Shown here in pieces: positions 51,855 through 60,104 of a stretch of DNA of 64,000 nt. This DNA comes from Acidimicrobiaceae bacterium (GTDB lineage Bacteria > Actinomycetota > Acidimicrobiia > Acidimicrobiales > RAAP-2). The position numbers and the translations under genes are program-made. The DNA lies in NCBI GenBank assembly GCA_003141095.1, contig PLKM01000039.1:35285-99284 (forward strand), in the 5' to 3' direction. The stretch's first letter is position 1; each line of letters starts with the position of its first letter. The notes below the pieces were generated by a model. It searched no databases. It worked only from the letters and a program-made list of their open reading frames with translations, and was not told the origin of the DNA.

Positions 51855-54023
51855 GTGCCTACTCCCCCGACCGTCCCTCAGCGACCACACGAAATAATCC
51901 GACACGACGACAGCCGTATCGATCCCTATTACTGGCTCATGGATCGCGACGACCCGGAGGTACTGGCGCATCTTCGCGCTGAAAACGCCTACATCAATGA
52001 GGAGTTGGCCCTTCTCAAGCCGCTGACGAACCAACTCTTTGAAGAGATAAAGAACCGCATCGAAGAGACTGACATCTCGGTGCCGGTGCGTCGCGGAGCG
52101 TGGTGGTACTTCGAACGGACCCGTGAGGGCCTCGACTACCCGATTAGTTGTCGAGTTCCGTCACTCGACGACGAACGCACCCCGCCAAGCATTGATCCCG
52201 AATCAACGCTCCCGGGCGAACAGGTCATACTTGACGAGAATCTCGAAGCCTCCGGGCACGACTTCTTGTCAGTGGGCGTACTCAGCGTGAGTCCAGACGA
52301 TACCTGGGTGGCCGTGGGCACCGATTTTGAAGGTGACGAGCGACACCACGTCACCATTCGACCCCTGGTCAGCCAGAGCCCCGTGACCGACGAGCTTGAC
52401 GACGTGTACTACGGCTTCGCCTGGGCCAACGACAGCCGCCATTTCTTCTACACCCGCGTTGACGAGGCCATGCGTCCCTGGCAGCTCTGGCGCCATGAAC
52501 TCGAAACACCGTCGAGTGCGGACGTGTTGGTGTTCCAAGAGGACGACGCGCAGTACACCGTCTCGGTAGGAAGAAGTCGCGACGACGCCGTCATTGTCAT
52601 ACTCGTGGGCTCGTCAACGACTACCGAACTCCACTTTCTCTCGGCCAACGAACCCAGAGATCCGTTCACCCTTCTCGAGGCCCGGCGTCAGGGAATTGAA
52701 TACGCAGTTGAGCACTTCGTCGACGCCTCGGGCCGAGGCTGGTGGCTGAAGGTCACGAACGAGAACGCGACTGACTTTCGACTGCTCGCCCGCCTCGAAG
52801 GTGGCGGCGAATGGGTTGAGTTGATCGGTGATCGGCCGGGTAATCGACTCGACGGCGTGGACGCGTTCAAGGACTTCCTCGCGATCAGCGAACGTAACGA
52901 CGGCTGCGCGGCCGTTCGAATCGTACGGATTCTGGAAGGCGACGACCCCTTTGGCGCCAATTTGATCGAACGCTCTCGCCTTGTCGAAGGTGACGCCAGT
53001 CCGAGCACCGTGGCACTTTCCGCGAATGTCACGTACGACACTCCCCAACTACGCGTGGTCATCACCTCGCTCGTCACCCCACGACTGGTGGCGGATATCG
53101 ACGTCGAGAGCGGTGAGTCCCTTGTGCGAAAGCAGCAACAGGTGCTCGGCGGTTACGAGCAGTCGAACTACGTCACTGGTCGGCTTTGGGTCAACGCAAG
53201 CGACGGCGCGCGCATCCCGGTTTCGGTGGTTGCGCGAAAAGACCTACTCGTCGTGGGCCCCAACGGCGAGTTGAGCGCGAAGGGTCCGTCGCCGTTGCTC
53301 CTCTACGGTTACGGCAGCTACGAGATCTCCATAGATCCCTCGTTCTCTTCGCTGCGTCTCTCGTTGCTCGATCGCGGCGTGATCTTCGCGATCGCCCACG
53401 TCCGCGGTGGAGGCGAAATGGGACGATCGTGGTACGAAATGGGCAAGCTCGCACAAAAGCCGACAACCTTCAGTGATTTCGTGGCCGTTGCTCGCCACCT
53501 CGTCAAGGAGTCGTGGACGACGCCTGGTCAACTGGCGGCGCGCGGCGGCTCGGCGGGTGGACTATTGATGGGTGCCGCGATGAACCTCGCTCCCGAGATC
53601 TTCCGCTGCGTTGTGGCGGAGGTACCGTTCGTCGACGCACTGACGACGATGCTCGACGCGTCACTGCCGCTGACCGTTGGAGAGTGGGAGGAGTGGGGCA
53701 ACCCCGACGCCAGCGCGAGCGCGTACCGGACCATGAAGAGCTACTCACCCTACGACAACGTGCGCGCCTCCAACGAGGACGGTTCGGTGCGCGTCTATCC
53801 GCACCTCTACGCTGCGGGCGGGCTCAACGACTCCCGGGTGGGATTTTGGGAACCGGCGAAGTGGGTGCTGAAACTTCGTGACACCAATCCTGCGAACATT
53901 GCGTACCTGAAGACCGAAATGGGTGCGGGCCATGGTGGGCCTTCGGGACGCTACGACGCGTGGCGTGACGAGGCCCAGGTGCTGGCCTTTGTGCTGAGCG
54001 AAATCGGCGCCGCGACACCGTAG
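51855..54023 (+). CDS. Oligopeptidase B-like prolyl-oligopeptidase (S9A)
   Basis: 722 aa, GTG start. N-terminus DDSRIDPYYWLMDRDDPEVL is the family's opening. Residues about 70-410 form the seven-bladed propeller; the C-terminal alpha/beta-hydrolase domain has LLYGYGSYEISIDPSFSSLR, IAHVRGGGEMGRSWYE, nucleophile ARGGSAGGLLMGAAM (Ser near 563), catalytic Asp in GGLNDSRVGFWEPAKW and His in GAGHGGPSGRYD. The propeller limits substrates to short peptides, usually cut after basic residues in OpdB. Cytosolic; no signal peptide. A single gene with no obvious partners. Confidence 0.92.
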   Translation: MPTPPTVPQRPHEIIRHDDSRIDPYYWLMDRDDPEVLAHLRAENAYINEELALLKPLTNQLFEEIKNRIEETDISVPVRRGAWWYFERTREGLDYPISCRVPSLDDERTPPSIDPESTLPGEQVILDENLEASGHDFLSVGVLSVSPDDTWVAVGTDFEGDERHHVTIRPLVSQSPVTDELDDVYYGFAWANDSRHFFYTRVDEAMRPWQLWRHELETPSSADVLVFQEDDAQYTVSVGRSRDDAVIVILVGSSTTTELHFLSANEPRDPFTLLEARRQGIEYAVEHFVDASGRGWWLKVTNENATDFRLLARLEGGGEWVELIGDRPGNRLDGVDAFKDFLAISERNDGCAAVRIVRILEGDDPFGANLIERSRLVEGDASPSTVALSANVTYDTPQLRVVITSLVTPRLVADIDVESGESLVRKQQQVLGGYEQSNYVTGRLWVNASDGARIPVSVVARKDLLVVGPNGELSAKGPSPLLLYGYGSYEISIDPSFSSLRLSLLDRGVIFAIAHVRGGGEMGRSWYEMGKLAQKPTTFSDFVAVARHLVKESWTTPGQLAARGGSAGGLLMGAAMNLAPEIFRCVVAEVPFVDALTTMLDASLPLTVGEWEEWGNPDASASAYRTMKSYSPYDNVRASNEDGSVRVYPHLYAAGGLNDSRVGFWEPAKWVLKLRDTNPANIAYLKTEMGAGHGGPSGRYDAWRDEAQVLAFVLSEIGAATP

Positions 54024-54493
54024 CGATCGAGACGCGGCCGACTGCGCGTCCGAGACATCGGGGCCGTGTACGTGATTCCACTCACGCATTGCGGTGTGAT
54101 GAAGATCGCCTGAATGGGGGCCAACTGGGATGTCCGTGTCGCTGCCAGCACCCTTCGAATTGTGGCTGTCGTGCCGTGGCCATGAACGGTAGGGCATGCC
54201 CTCGGTGAAGGAGAGGAGCGTCCCGATGGATAACAGGGAGCCTCCATTCCAGACGCGACGCCGAGCGCAACAGGTTGCGGTCCTTCGGACGCTTTGACTC
54301 CCGAGGGTCGGACGAATTGGCCGATTCCTCGGGTTGAAACCTCTGGCTGACCACACCCGGTGCAAAGCTGCGTCAATCAACGTCGCGCATTGTCGAAACG
54401 TCGACATGACCAACTGCCACTCTCGAAACCAGCGAGCGAAGAATCGAATCGACGATCTCACGACGAAAAAATTCCAGACGCATCAATTCGTAA
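54024..54493. other. 470-base region between convergent genes
   Basis: Between the oligopeptidase B stop and the end of the two-TM protein gene. The minus-strand ORF 53745-54461 covers this region but extends into oligopeptidase B as antisense and has no family pattern. No terminator with a T-run seen. Confidence 0.5.
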
Positions 54494-55129
54494 TCAAGTG
54501 ATGCTGATGACCAGCTTTGAACGACCACGGCGGGGCGACGGCGCAACGGCGCTCGAAGCGGATGTCACGAGCGGCGACGAAGGACCAAAGGTCGCGAACT
54601 CTCCTCCGGACGGGATTGACCCGGGCGAGGGCGAACTGGCCATGGATCGGACCGTGCTCGTCGTGGAGCTGCCTGAACCCTTCGTGCGGTCGTGATGGCT
54701 GAGATAGAAGGCCGCGACGATGAGCGCCAGGACGATGAGCAGGACGATGATCAAAGTTCGCATGCCCGCAGCTGAAAGCTTCCCTCGACGAGCAGATCGA
54801 GAGAGCGCCCAATGCTCGTCGTGTCGAAGAGGAGCGGGGTTGCCCATGTCGTAGGGAGGAAGTTGCGTCTCGCTAAAGACGTACTCGTGGTCGGCCTCAA
54901 GGCGGGGACGAGGCGGTTCCGAGGGCTGAGTGCTGTCCGACGAATCGTCAAGGAGGCGGAACCCCTTGGAGGTCGCGTACGGCGACGGCGGGGGCGACAG
55001 AAGACGTCGATCAATCTTGGTTGATCTGCCGCGGTCTTGGTCGCGTCGCAATTTCCAAAATCGCAGGCCAACCGCGACGAACACGACAACAATGAGGACG
55101 GCGAGGACGACTTTGATCACGAGGGTCAC
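54494..55129 (-). CDS. Two-TM membrane protein of unknown function
   Basis: 211 aa from GTG at 55129 (VTLVIKVVLAVLIVVVFVAV), with AGGG upstream; the ORF track's longer N-terminus has no RBS and is not protein-like. TM1 is about residues 3-23 and TM2 about 125-146 (MRTLIIVLLIVLALIVAAFY). The linker is polar and Pro-rich (LLSPPPSPYATSKGFRLLDD, RHDEHWALSRSARRGKLSAA), and the tail after TM2 is Ser/Pro/Gly-rich. No family recognised. Both ends of the linker are basic, so the linker is probably cytoplasmic and both tails outside. Confidence 0.55.
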   Translation of the reverse strand: MTLVIKVVLAVLIVVVFVAVGLRFWKLRRDQDRGRSTKIDRRLLSPPPSPYATSKGFRLLDDSSDSTQPSEPPRPRLEADHEYVFSETQLPPYDMGNPAPLRHDEHWALSRSARRGKLSAAGMRTLIIVLLIVLALIVAAFYLSHHDRTKGSGSSTTSTVRSMASSPSPGSIPSGGEFATFGPSSPLVTSASSAVAPSPRRGRSKLVISIT

Positions 55130-55200
55130 GAATGCCCTGTTCGATTTCCGTTTATCCGGGACACCATGGTCACAAGGGAAAGCGTAGTAAACGAACTCGG

Positions 55201-55683
55201 CTACGCCAGTTCGCCAAACCCTCCGCGGTAGTAGGCGAGCGGCGTACCGGGATGCGAGGCCACGAAATCGATGCTCACGACCACAATGTCGTGGTCGCCC
55301 TGGGTGGTCCGACTCAGTATCTGGCCTTCGAGATGGGCAATCGCACCCTCCAGCAGTGGAGCACCGCGGGGTCCCGCTGACCACCCCGCGCCGTCGAACT
55401 TGTCGATGCCGGACGTCGCGAACACCCGCGCCAGCGTTTCTTGACCGGAGGAGAGAATATTGATGGCGACGGCATCGGCCTCCTTGACTCGAGACCAGGA
55501 CTGACCAGTGGTTTTTGCCGCGAAAGAGACGAGAATCGGCTCTAGAGAAAGCGACCCGAAGGTCTGGCAGGTGAAGCCGGCCCGCCCGTCGACCGTCATG
55601 GCCGTCACCACCACGACGCCGGTGACGTAGTGGCCGACGACTTCTTTGAAGTGCGCAATATCGAGAGAACTCACGAGTGGCAC
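55201..55683 (-). CDS. Flavin reductase-like FMN-binding protein
   Basis: 160 aa from GTG at 55683 (VPLVSSLDIAHFKEVVGHYV) or 157 aa from GTG at 55674; the track's start at 55725 overlaps the divergent gene. The split-barrel flavin-binding pattern is clear: VTGVVVVTAMTVDGRAGFTC, SLSLEPILVSFAAKTTGQSW, FAVNILS-type AVAINILSSGQETLARVFA, and GDHDIVVVSIDFV near the end. Such proteins supply reduced flavin to monooxygenases or act as reductases. No monooxygenase is next to it. The divergent neighbour is an epoxide-hydrolase-like enzyme. Confidence 0.85.
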   Translation of the reverse strand: MPLVSSLDIAHFKEVVGHYVTGVVVVTAMTVDGRAGFTCQTFGSLSLEPILVSFAAKTTGQSWSRVKEADAVAINILSSGQETLARVFATSGIDKFDGAGWSAGPRGAPLLEGAIAHLEGQILSRTTQGDHDIVVVSIDFVASHPGTPLAYYRGGFGELA

Positions 55684-55709
55684 ATTACCGGTCGCCCTTG
55701 AGTACCGTG

Positions 55710-56585
55710 ATGCTGATGACAACATTCACTCTTGACCTCAACGACGTAACCCTCGACTGCGAGACCTACGGGCCACAGGACGGTCCGCTGGTTCTCTGCC
55801 TTCACGGTTTCCCCGATACCCGTCATACCTTCAGGTACCTGGCTCCCCATCTCGCGGCGAAGGGCCACCGAGTGGTCGTGCCATCCATGCGCGGTTACGC
55901 CCCCTCGTCCATCTCGAAGACCAATAACTACCAACTCGCCACCGTGGCGAATGACGCCAATCGACTCCACGAGCTCCTCGGCGGCGACGAGCGAGCGGTC
56001 ATAATCGGTCACGACTGGGGAGCGGCGGCCACCTACCCGGCGACGGCGGCCGAGCCCGAGCGGTGGCACCGCGCCATCACCATGGCCGTGCCCCCGCTGC
56101 CGATCATGGGTCGATCGTTTCTTTCGTTCGCGCAGTTGCGGTCCAGTTGGTACATGTTTTACTTCCAGAGCCCAATGGCCACCGGCGTCGTTCCCCTCAA
56201 TGACTTCGATTTCATCGCTCAGCTCTGGGCCGAGTGGTCACCGAGCTACGAGGCCAGCGAAGAACTCGCCCACGTCCGCCTCGCCCTCGCCAGCGAGGAG
56301 AACCTTCTTGCCGCGCTCGGCTACTACCGGGCGATGTTCGCGGGCGAACTCATTGACGAGTCGCTCGCCCACGTGCAGGCCGCTCTGTTCATGACCCCCA
56401 CCGTTCCGACCTTGTACCTGCATGGTCACGACGACGGCTGCGTCCTCGCCTCAAGCCTCGCCAACGTCACCGAGCACCTCGCGCCGGGTTCAAAGAAGCA
56501 CATCATCAAGGACGCTGGCCACTTCGTGCACCTCGAACAACCAGAAGCCGTGCATCGGGCCATCGACTCGTTCCTCGAGGCTTAA
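55710..56585 (+). CDS. Epoxide hydrolase-like alpha/beta hydrolase
   Basis: 291 aa from ATG at 55710 (an ATG at 55716 is equally plausible). Seen: LCLHGFPDTRHTFRYLAPHL (oxyanion HGFP), VVPSMRGYAPSS, the nucleophile elbow AVIIGHDWGAAATYP with Asp as nucleophile, a cap domain about 130-215, LYLHGHDDGCV and the His in DAGHFVHLEQPE. An Asp nucleophile and GHDWG are found in epoxide hydrolases and haloalkane/fluoroacetate dehalogenases; HGFPDT favours epoxide hydrolase. Substrate unknown. Overlaps mutY by 4 bases at the 3' end. Confidence 0.85.
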   Translation: MLMTTFTLDLNDVTLDCETYGPQDGPLVLCLHGFPDTRHTFRYLAPHLAAKGHRVVVPSMRGYAPSSISKTNNYQLATVANDANRLHELLGGDERAVIIGHDWGAAATYPATAAEPERWHRAITMAVPPLPIMGRSFLSFAQLRSSWYMFYFQSPMATGVVPLNDFDFIAQLWAEWSPSYEASEELAHVRLALASEENLLAALGYYRAMFAGELIDESLAHVQAALFMTPTVPTLYLHGHDDGCVLASSLANVTEHLAPGSKKHIIKDAGHFVHLEQPEAVHRAIDSFLEA

Positions 56586-57463
56586 GTGCCAGCGAGTTGA
56601 ACGATGTAGCCCTTTTGCTCGATGAGGCCGTCGAGGACCAGACCCCCCAGGATCGACTCGAACCGATCTGTCTCAATGTCCCCGAGGGTCTTCGCGAGGG
56701 CACCCTTGGATGAATGCCCTTCACGCAGCACCGCGAGAATCCGGCCTCTGACCTGACGATCCGAGCCTTCGAAGACCGACTGGGGCCGCGAGACACCAGC
56801 GCTTTTCGGGGCGGGGTCCTCTCCCCCTTCGGTGTGCCACCGACAGATCTTTGCCACCGGGCAGGTTGAGCAAAGTGGTGTCGCCTTGCAGAACTGCGCG
56901 CCGAGGTCCAGCATCGCCTGATTGAACGCCGCGACCTCGTTGCGAGGAAGTAACGCATGGGCGATCAAACGCGCCTCCTTGGCACGCAACTCGCGATTGG
57001 TGACCGCTCGCGCGAGGACCCGTCCAACATTGGTATCGAGTACCGCCACTCGCTGATTGAACGCGAACGACGCTACCGCGTTGGCGGTGTAGTCGCCAAC
57101 TCCAGGCAAACGACGAAGTGAAGTGACGTCGTTCGGCACCTCGCCGCCAAACTCATCGCGAATCACCCGGGCGGCCTCGTGCAGCGCCTTCGCCCGACGG
57201 TGGTAGCCAAGGCCCTTCCAGAGTTTGAGCGTGCTCGCGAGCGGAGCATCCGCGCAGGCCAAGGGCGTTGGAAAATGCTCGAGGAATCTCGCCCACGGCT
57301 CGACGACTCGCGACGTTTGGGTCTGCTGCAGCATGACTTCACTGACCAGCACCGCCCACGGGTCGCGATGGTTGATCCAAGGAAAGGAGCGACGTAAGCC
57401 TGGAGCGACGCGGCGGAGCACTCGTCGAAACGAGGCGTAGTCGTTACTCCCAGACGTCGTCAC
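56582..57463 (-). CDS. mutY: A/G-specific adenine DNA glycosylase
   Basis: 293 aa from GTG at 57463 (VTTSGSNDYASFRRVLRRVA), overlapping the end of the MaoC gene by 20 bases; the upstream part of the track ORF is antisense-like. Removes A mispaired with 8-oxoG or G. Seen: FPWINHRDPWAVLVSEVMLQ with QTQTSRV, the helix-hairpin-helix and catalytic Asp in RRLPGVGDYTANAVASFAFN, and cluster cysteines in FCKATPLCSTCPVAKICRW. The first Cys gap is five residues instead of the usual six. The C-terminus is the short winged-helix-like domain of actinobacterial MutY (GSDRQVRGRILAVLREG), not the MutT-like 8-oxoG domain. Confidence 0.9.
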   Translation of the reverse strand: MTTSGSNDYASFRRVLRRVAPGLRRSFPWINHRDPWAVLVSEVMLQQTQTSRVVEPWARFLEHFPTPLACADAPLASTLKLWKGLGYHRRAKALHEAARVIRDEFGGEVPNDVTSLRRLPGVGDYTANAVASFAFNQRVAVLDTNVGRVLARAVTNRELRAKEARLIAHALLPRNEVAAFNQAMLDLGAQFCKATPLCSTCPVAKICRWHTEGGEDPAPKSAGVSRPQSVFEGSDRQVRGRILAVLREGHSSKGALAKTLGDIETDRFESILGGLVLDGLIEQKGYIVQLAGT

Positions 57464-57956
57464 TGTAGGGGCGACGACGCACCGGCGCGAAGTCCTTCTT
57501 CCACACCATGACCTTGCGGCGAAAGTAGCAGACCTCGAGGCCCTCTTGGTTGAAACCCTTGGTTTCAACCAACACGACACCGCGGTCCTTCTTTGATGTT
57601 GACGGAGTCTTTTCGAGCACTCGCGTTTCGGCGTAGATGGTGTCGCCGTGAAAGGTCGGGTAACGGTGGATTAAGGTCTCGACCTCGAGGTTCGCGATCG
57701 CCGAGCCCGACACGTCAGGCACGCTCATGCCGAGCACGAGTGAGTAGACCAGATTGCCCACCACGACATTCTTCTTTTGAACACTTTCGTTCTCGGCGAA
57801 CCACGCGTTCGTGTGCAGTGGATGGTGGTTCATGGTGATCATGCAGAAAAGATGATCATCGGCTTCGGTAATCGTCTTCCCGGGCCAGTGTTTGAAGATG
57901 TCACCGATCTCGAAGTCCTCGAAATACCGGCCGAAGGGGCGATCAAAAGTGCTCAT
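57444..57956 (-). CDS. MaoC-family hydratase, mesaconyl-CoA hydratase-like
   Basis: 170 aa, single hot-dog domain. Seen: GRYFEDFEIGDIFKHWPGKT, ADDHLFCMITMNHHPLHTNA (the hydratase catalytic Asp/His region), VVVGNLVYSLVLGMSVPDVS, PTFHGDTIYAETRVLEKTPS and VETKGFNQEGLEVCYFRRKV with MVW. This pattern is known from the MaoC proteins in the actinobacterial ethylmalonyl-CoA cluster, where mesaconyl-CoA is hydrated to methylmalyl-CoA. The mcd-like and mcl-like genes nearby (58.5 and 61.3 kb) support that. Substrate assignment is an inference. Confidence 0.8.
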   Translation of the reverse strand: MSTFDRPFGRYFEDFEIGDIFKHWPGKTITEADDHLFCMITMNHHPLHTNAWFAENESVQKKNVVVGNLVYSLVLGMSVPDVSGSAIANLEVETLIHRYPTFHGDTIYAETRVLEKTPSTSKKDRGVVLVETKGFNQEGLEVCYFRRKVMVWKKDFAPVRRRPYSDDVWE

Positions 57957-57999
57957 AGTCGTTGCGTGCCTTTACTCAGTCCTGCCGTGCGTTGCAGTT

Positions 58000-58434
58000 C
58001 TATTCTGCTGCATCCGGCAGCGGTCGGGTGGTGAATGACACCGTGCCGCCGGGCAGCGACTCCCCGTCAATCACCATTCGCCACGTGAAGCGTGCACCGG
58101 GTTCCAGTGGAATAGGTCCAAAGTTGACCGCCACCGGCACATCCACCGGCGTGCCGACGGGGACTCCTTCGGGCGCGGACGCCGAAAAATCTCCTCGAAC
58201 CTCGATACTCTGCATGCCGTCGGGCGTTTCGAAGTGCACCAGCTGACCGTCCGCGTCTTCGAGGAACAGTTCCCAGTGGTGCTCGGAGTTGAATTCGTGC
58301 CAGTCCACGCCCACCTTGATGGCGACTGCTGAGGGCACGGGATCGGGGCCGGTGACCGACCATCCACCACCCAGGATATAAAGCTTTCCGTCGGCCACCT
58401 GGGCCGAGTCGGCGAGAAGCATGGTTACATTCAT
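58000..58434 (-). CDS. DUF6941 family protein
   Basis: 144 aa. N-terminus MNVTMLLADSAQVADGKLYI followed by LGGGWS is the DUF6941 signature, followed by a beta-rich body (WHEFNSEHHWELFLEDADGQ, GTPVDVPVAVNFGPIPLEPG with ARFTWRM). No signal peptide, TM or catalytic motif. Members are widespread in actinobacteria with no known function; the fold looks like a beta sandwich. ATG at 58434. Located between the MaoC and methylsuccinyl-CoA dehydrogenase-like genes, divergent from the latter by 53 bases. Confidence 0.8.
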   Translation of the reverse strand: MNVTMLLADSAQVADGKLYILGGGWSVTGPDPVPSAVAIKVGVDWHEFNSEHHWELFLEDADGQLVHFETPDGMQSIEVRGDFSASAPEGVPVGTPVDVPVAVNFGPIPLEPGARFTWRMVIDGESLPGGTVSFTTRPLPDAAE

Positions 58435-58487
58435 GCGTCCAGCCTAGGTCTCGAGTGGGATGATCGAAGAACCAGTAAATTTCTCGT

Positions 58488-60098
58488 ATGACCACGTCCG
58501 CTCTCAATCTCACCGTCGCCTCCGAACTCATCGATCAGGCCCAAGCCGTTATTGACGGAGCGCTTCGTGAGCTCGCCGGACACGGAGGCATTGACAAGCA
58601 GCAGACCCTCGCCTACGACATCGCCCACACTTCCAGCGCCGTTGCAACCGCTCGCGCGTGCCTCTCGTATGCGGCGAAGGGGCCCACCGAGGCTTCGCTC
58701 AGCGCCGCCTTCCTCGCCCTCGCGCTCAGCGACCTCGCCACGCGCGTGCTCGGTCGCGAAAATCTGTGGGGGGTCGAGAGCGATTGGTACGCGCCCTTCG
58801 CGTCGTTCGTCACCACCTACCGCGACCCCGCGTTCCTCGCAACCCTCGCCGAAACGCCAGGACCCAAGCACCTCGACGAAGAGTTCCAGATGGTCGCTGA
58901 CATGTTCCACCGATTTGCCGACGAACAGGTTCGTCCCCACGCTGAGCACGTCCACCGCACCAACGGCGACATTCCCGAGTCGATCATCAACGGTTTGAAC
59001 GAGCTCGGGGGATTCGGGCTATCAGTGCCCGAAGAGTTTGGCGGCTTTGCGACCGGGGGCGAATCGGAGTACCTCGGCATGGTCATCGCCACTGAAGAAC
59101 TCTCCTGGGGAGGCCTCGGCATCGGCGGCTCTTTGATCACGCGACCCGAGATTCTCACCAGAGCGCTCGTCAATGGCGGCACCGCGGAGCAGAAACAGCG
59201 CTGGCTGCCACGTCTCGCGTCCGCCCAGACGCTCGCCGCCATCGCCGTCACCGAGCCCGACTTCGGAAGTGACGTGGCGGGACTCAACACCATGGCCACC
59301 AAGACCGAAGGCGGCTGGCTCATAAACGGGACAAAGACCTGGTGCACGTTCGCCGCGCGCGCCGACGTCCTGATGCTGCTCGCACGCACCGACCCCGACC
59401 GCAGCAAGGCCCACCGAGGTCTCTCGTTGTTCTTGGTGGAGAAACCCCAAGGGGACAGCCACGGTTTCCTCTTCTCCCAAGAGGCCGGTGACGATGACCG
59501 CAGCGACCCGAACGGCCGACTCGAGGGCCGGCCCATCGACACCATTGGCTATCGAGGTATGCACTCGTACGAGCTGAGCTTTGACAACTGGTTCGTTCCC
59601 GACGAAGACCTGGTCGGTGGCGAGGCCGGCCTCGGCAAGGGCTTCTACTTCCAAATGGCCGGTTTCGAGAATGGCCGTATCCAGACCGCCGCGCGCGCGG
59701 TGGGCATCATGCAGGCGGCCTACGAGGCGGCGCTCGACTACGCGCGCAACCGCGTGGTCTTCGGAGAACCGATCATCAACTACGAGCTCACCCGAGTGAA
59801 GCTCGCGACCATGGCGGCGATCATCCAGTGCTCGCGACAGTTCTCGCTGCAGGTTGCCAAGCTCATGGGCCAGGGGGGCGGCTCGATGGAGGCGTCCATG
59901 GCCAAGGCCTACGTGTGTCGAGCGGCCGAGTGGGTCACCCGCGAAGCCATGCAGATACACGGCGGTATGGGCTACGCGGAGGAGTACCCGGTGAGCCGGT
60001 ACTTCGTCGATGCCCGCGTGCTTTCGATCTTCGAAGGGGCCGACGAGACGCTCTGCTTGAAGGTGGTCGCCCGCCGACTGCTCGACCAACTGACCTGA
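58488..60098 (+). CDS. Acyl-CoA dehydrogenase, (2S)-methylsuccinyl-CoA dehydrogenase-like
   Basis: 536 aa, longer than ordinary acyl-CoA dehydrogenases because of an N-terminal helical extension of about 150 residues (LIDQAQAVIDGALRELAGHG, TLAYDIAHTSSAVATARACL), as in Mcd. The core shows VPEEFGGFATGGESEYLGMV, VTEPDFGSDVAGLNTMATKT, INGTKTWCTFAARADVLMLL, HRGLSLFLVEKPQG, the DTIGYRGMHSYELSFDNWFV segment, FENGRIQTAARAVGIMQAAY, and MQIHGGMGYAEEYPVSRYFV with LSIFEGADE. These match Mcd of the ethylmalonyl-CoA pathway from memory of that family. Oxidises methylsuccinyl-CoA to mesaconyl-CoA, the substrate of the MaoC protein upstream. Confidence 0.82.
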   Translation: MTTSALNLTVASELIDQAQAVIDGALRELAGHGGIDKQQTLAYDIAHTSSAVATARACLSYAAKGPTEASLSAAFLALALSDLATRVLGRENLWGVESDWYAPFASFVTTYRDPAFLATLAETPGPKHLDEEFQMVADMFHRFADEQVRPHAEHVHRTNGDIPESIINGLNELGGFGLSVPEEFGGFATGGESEYLGMVIATEELSWGGLGIGGSLITRPEILTRALVNGGTAEQKQRWLPRLASAQTLAAIAVTEPDFGSDVAGLNTMATKTEGGWLINGTKTWCTFAARADVLMLLARTDPDRSKAHRGLSLFLVEKPQGDSHGFLFSQEAGDDDRSDPNGRLEGRPIDTIGYRGMHSYELSFDNWFVPDEDLVGGEAGLGKGFYFQMAGFENGRIQTAARAVGIMQAAYEAALDYARNRVVFGEPIINYELTRVKLATMAAIIQCSRQFSLQVAKLMGQGGGSMEASMAKAYVCRAAEWVTREAMQIHGGMGYAEEYPVSRYFVDARVLSIFEGADETLCLKVVARRLLDQLT

Positions 60099-60104
60099 CG
60101 CTGC

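Noticed and set aside
53745-54461. 238-aa minus-strand ORF
   Set aside because: Overlaps the catalytic end of oligopeptidase B and has no RBS; the part beyond it shows no protein-like features.
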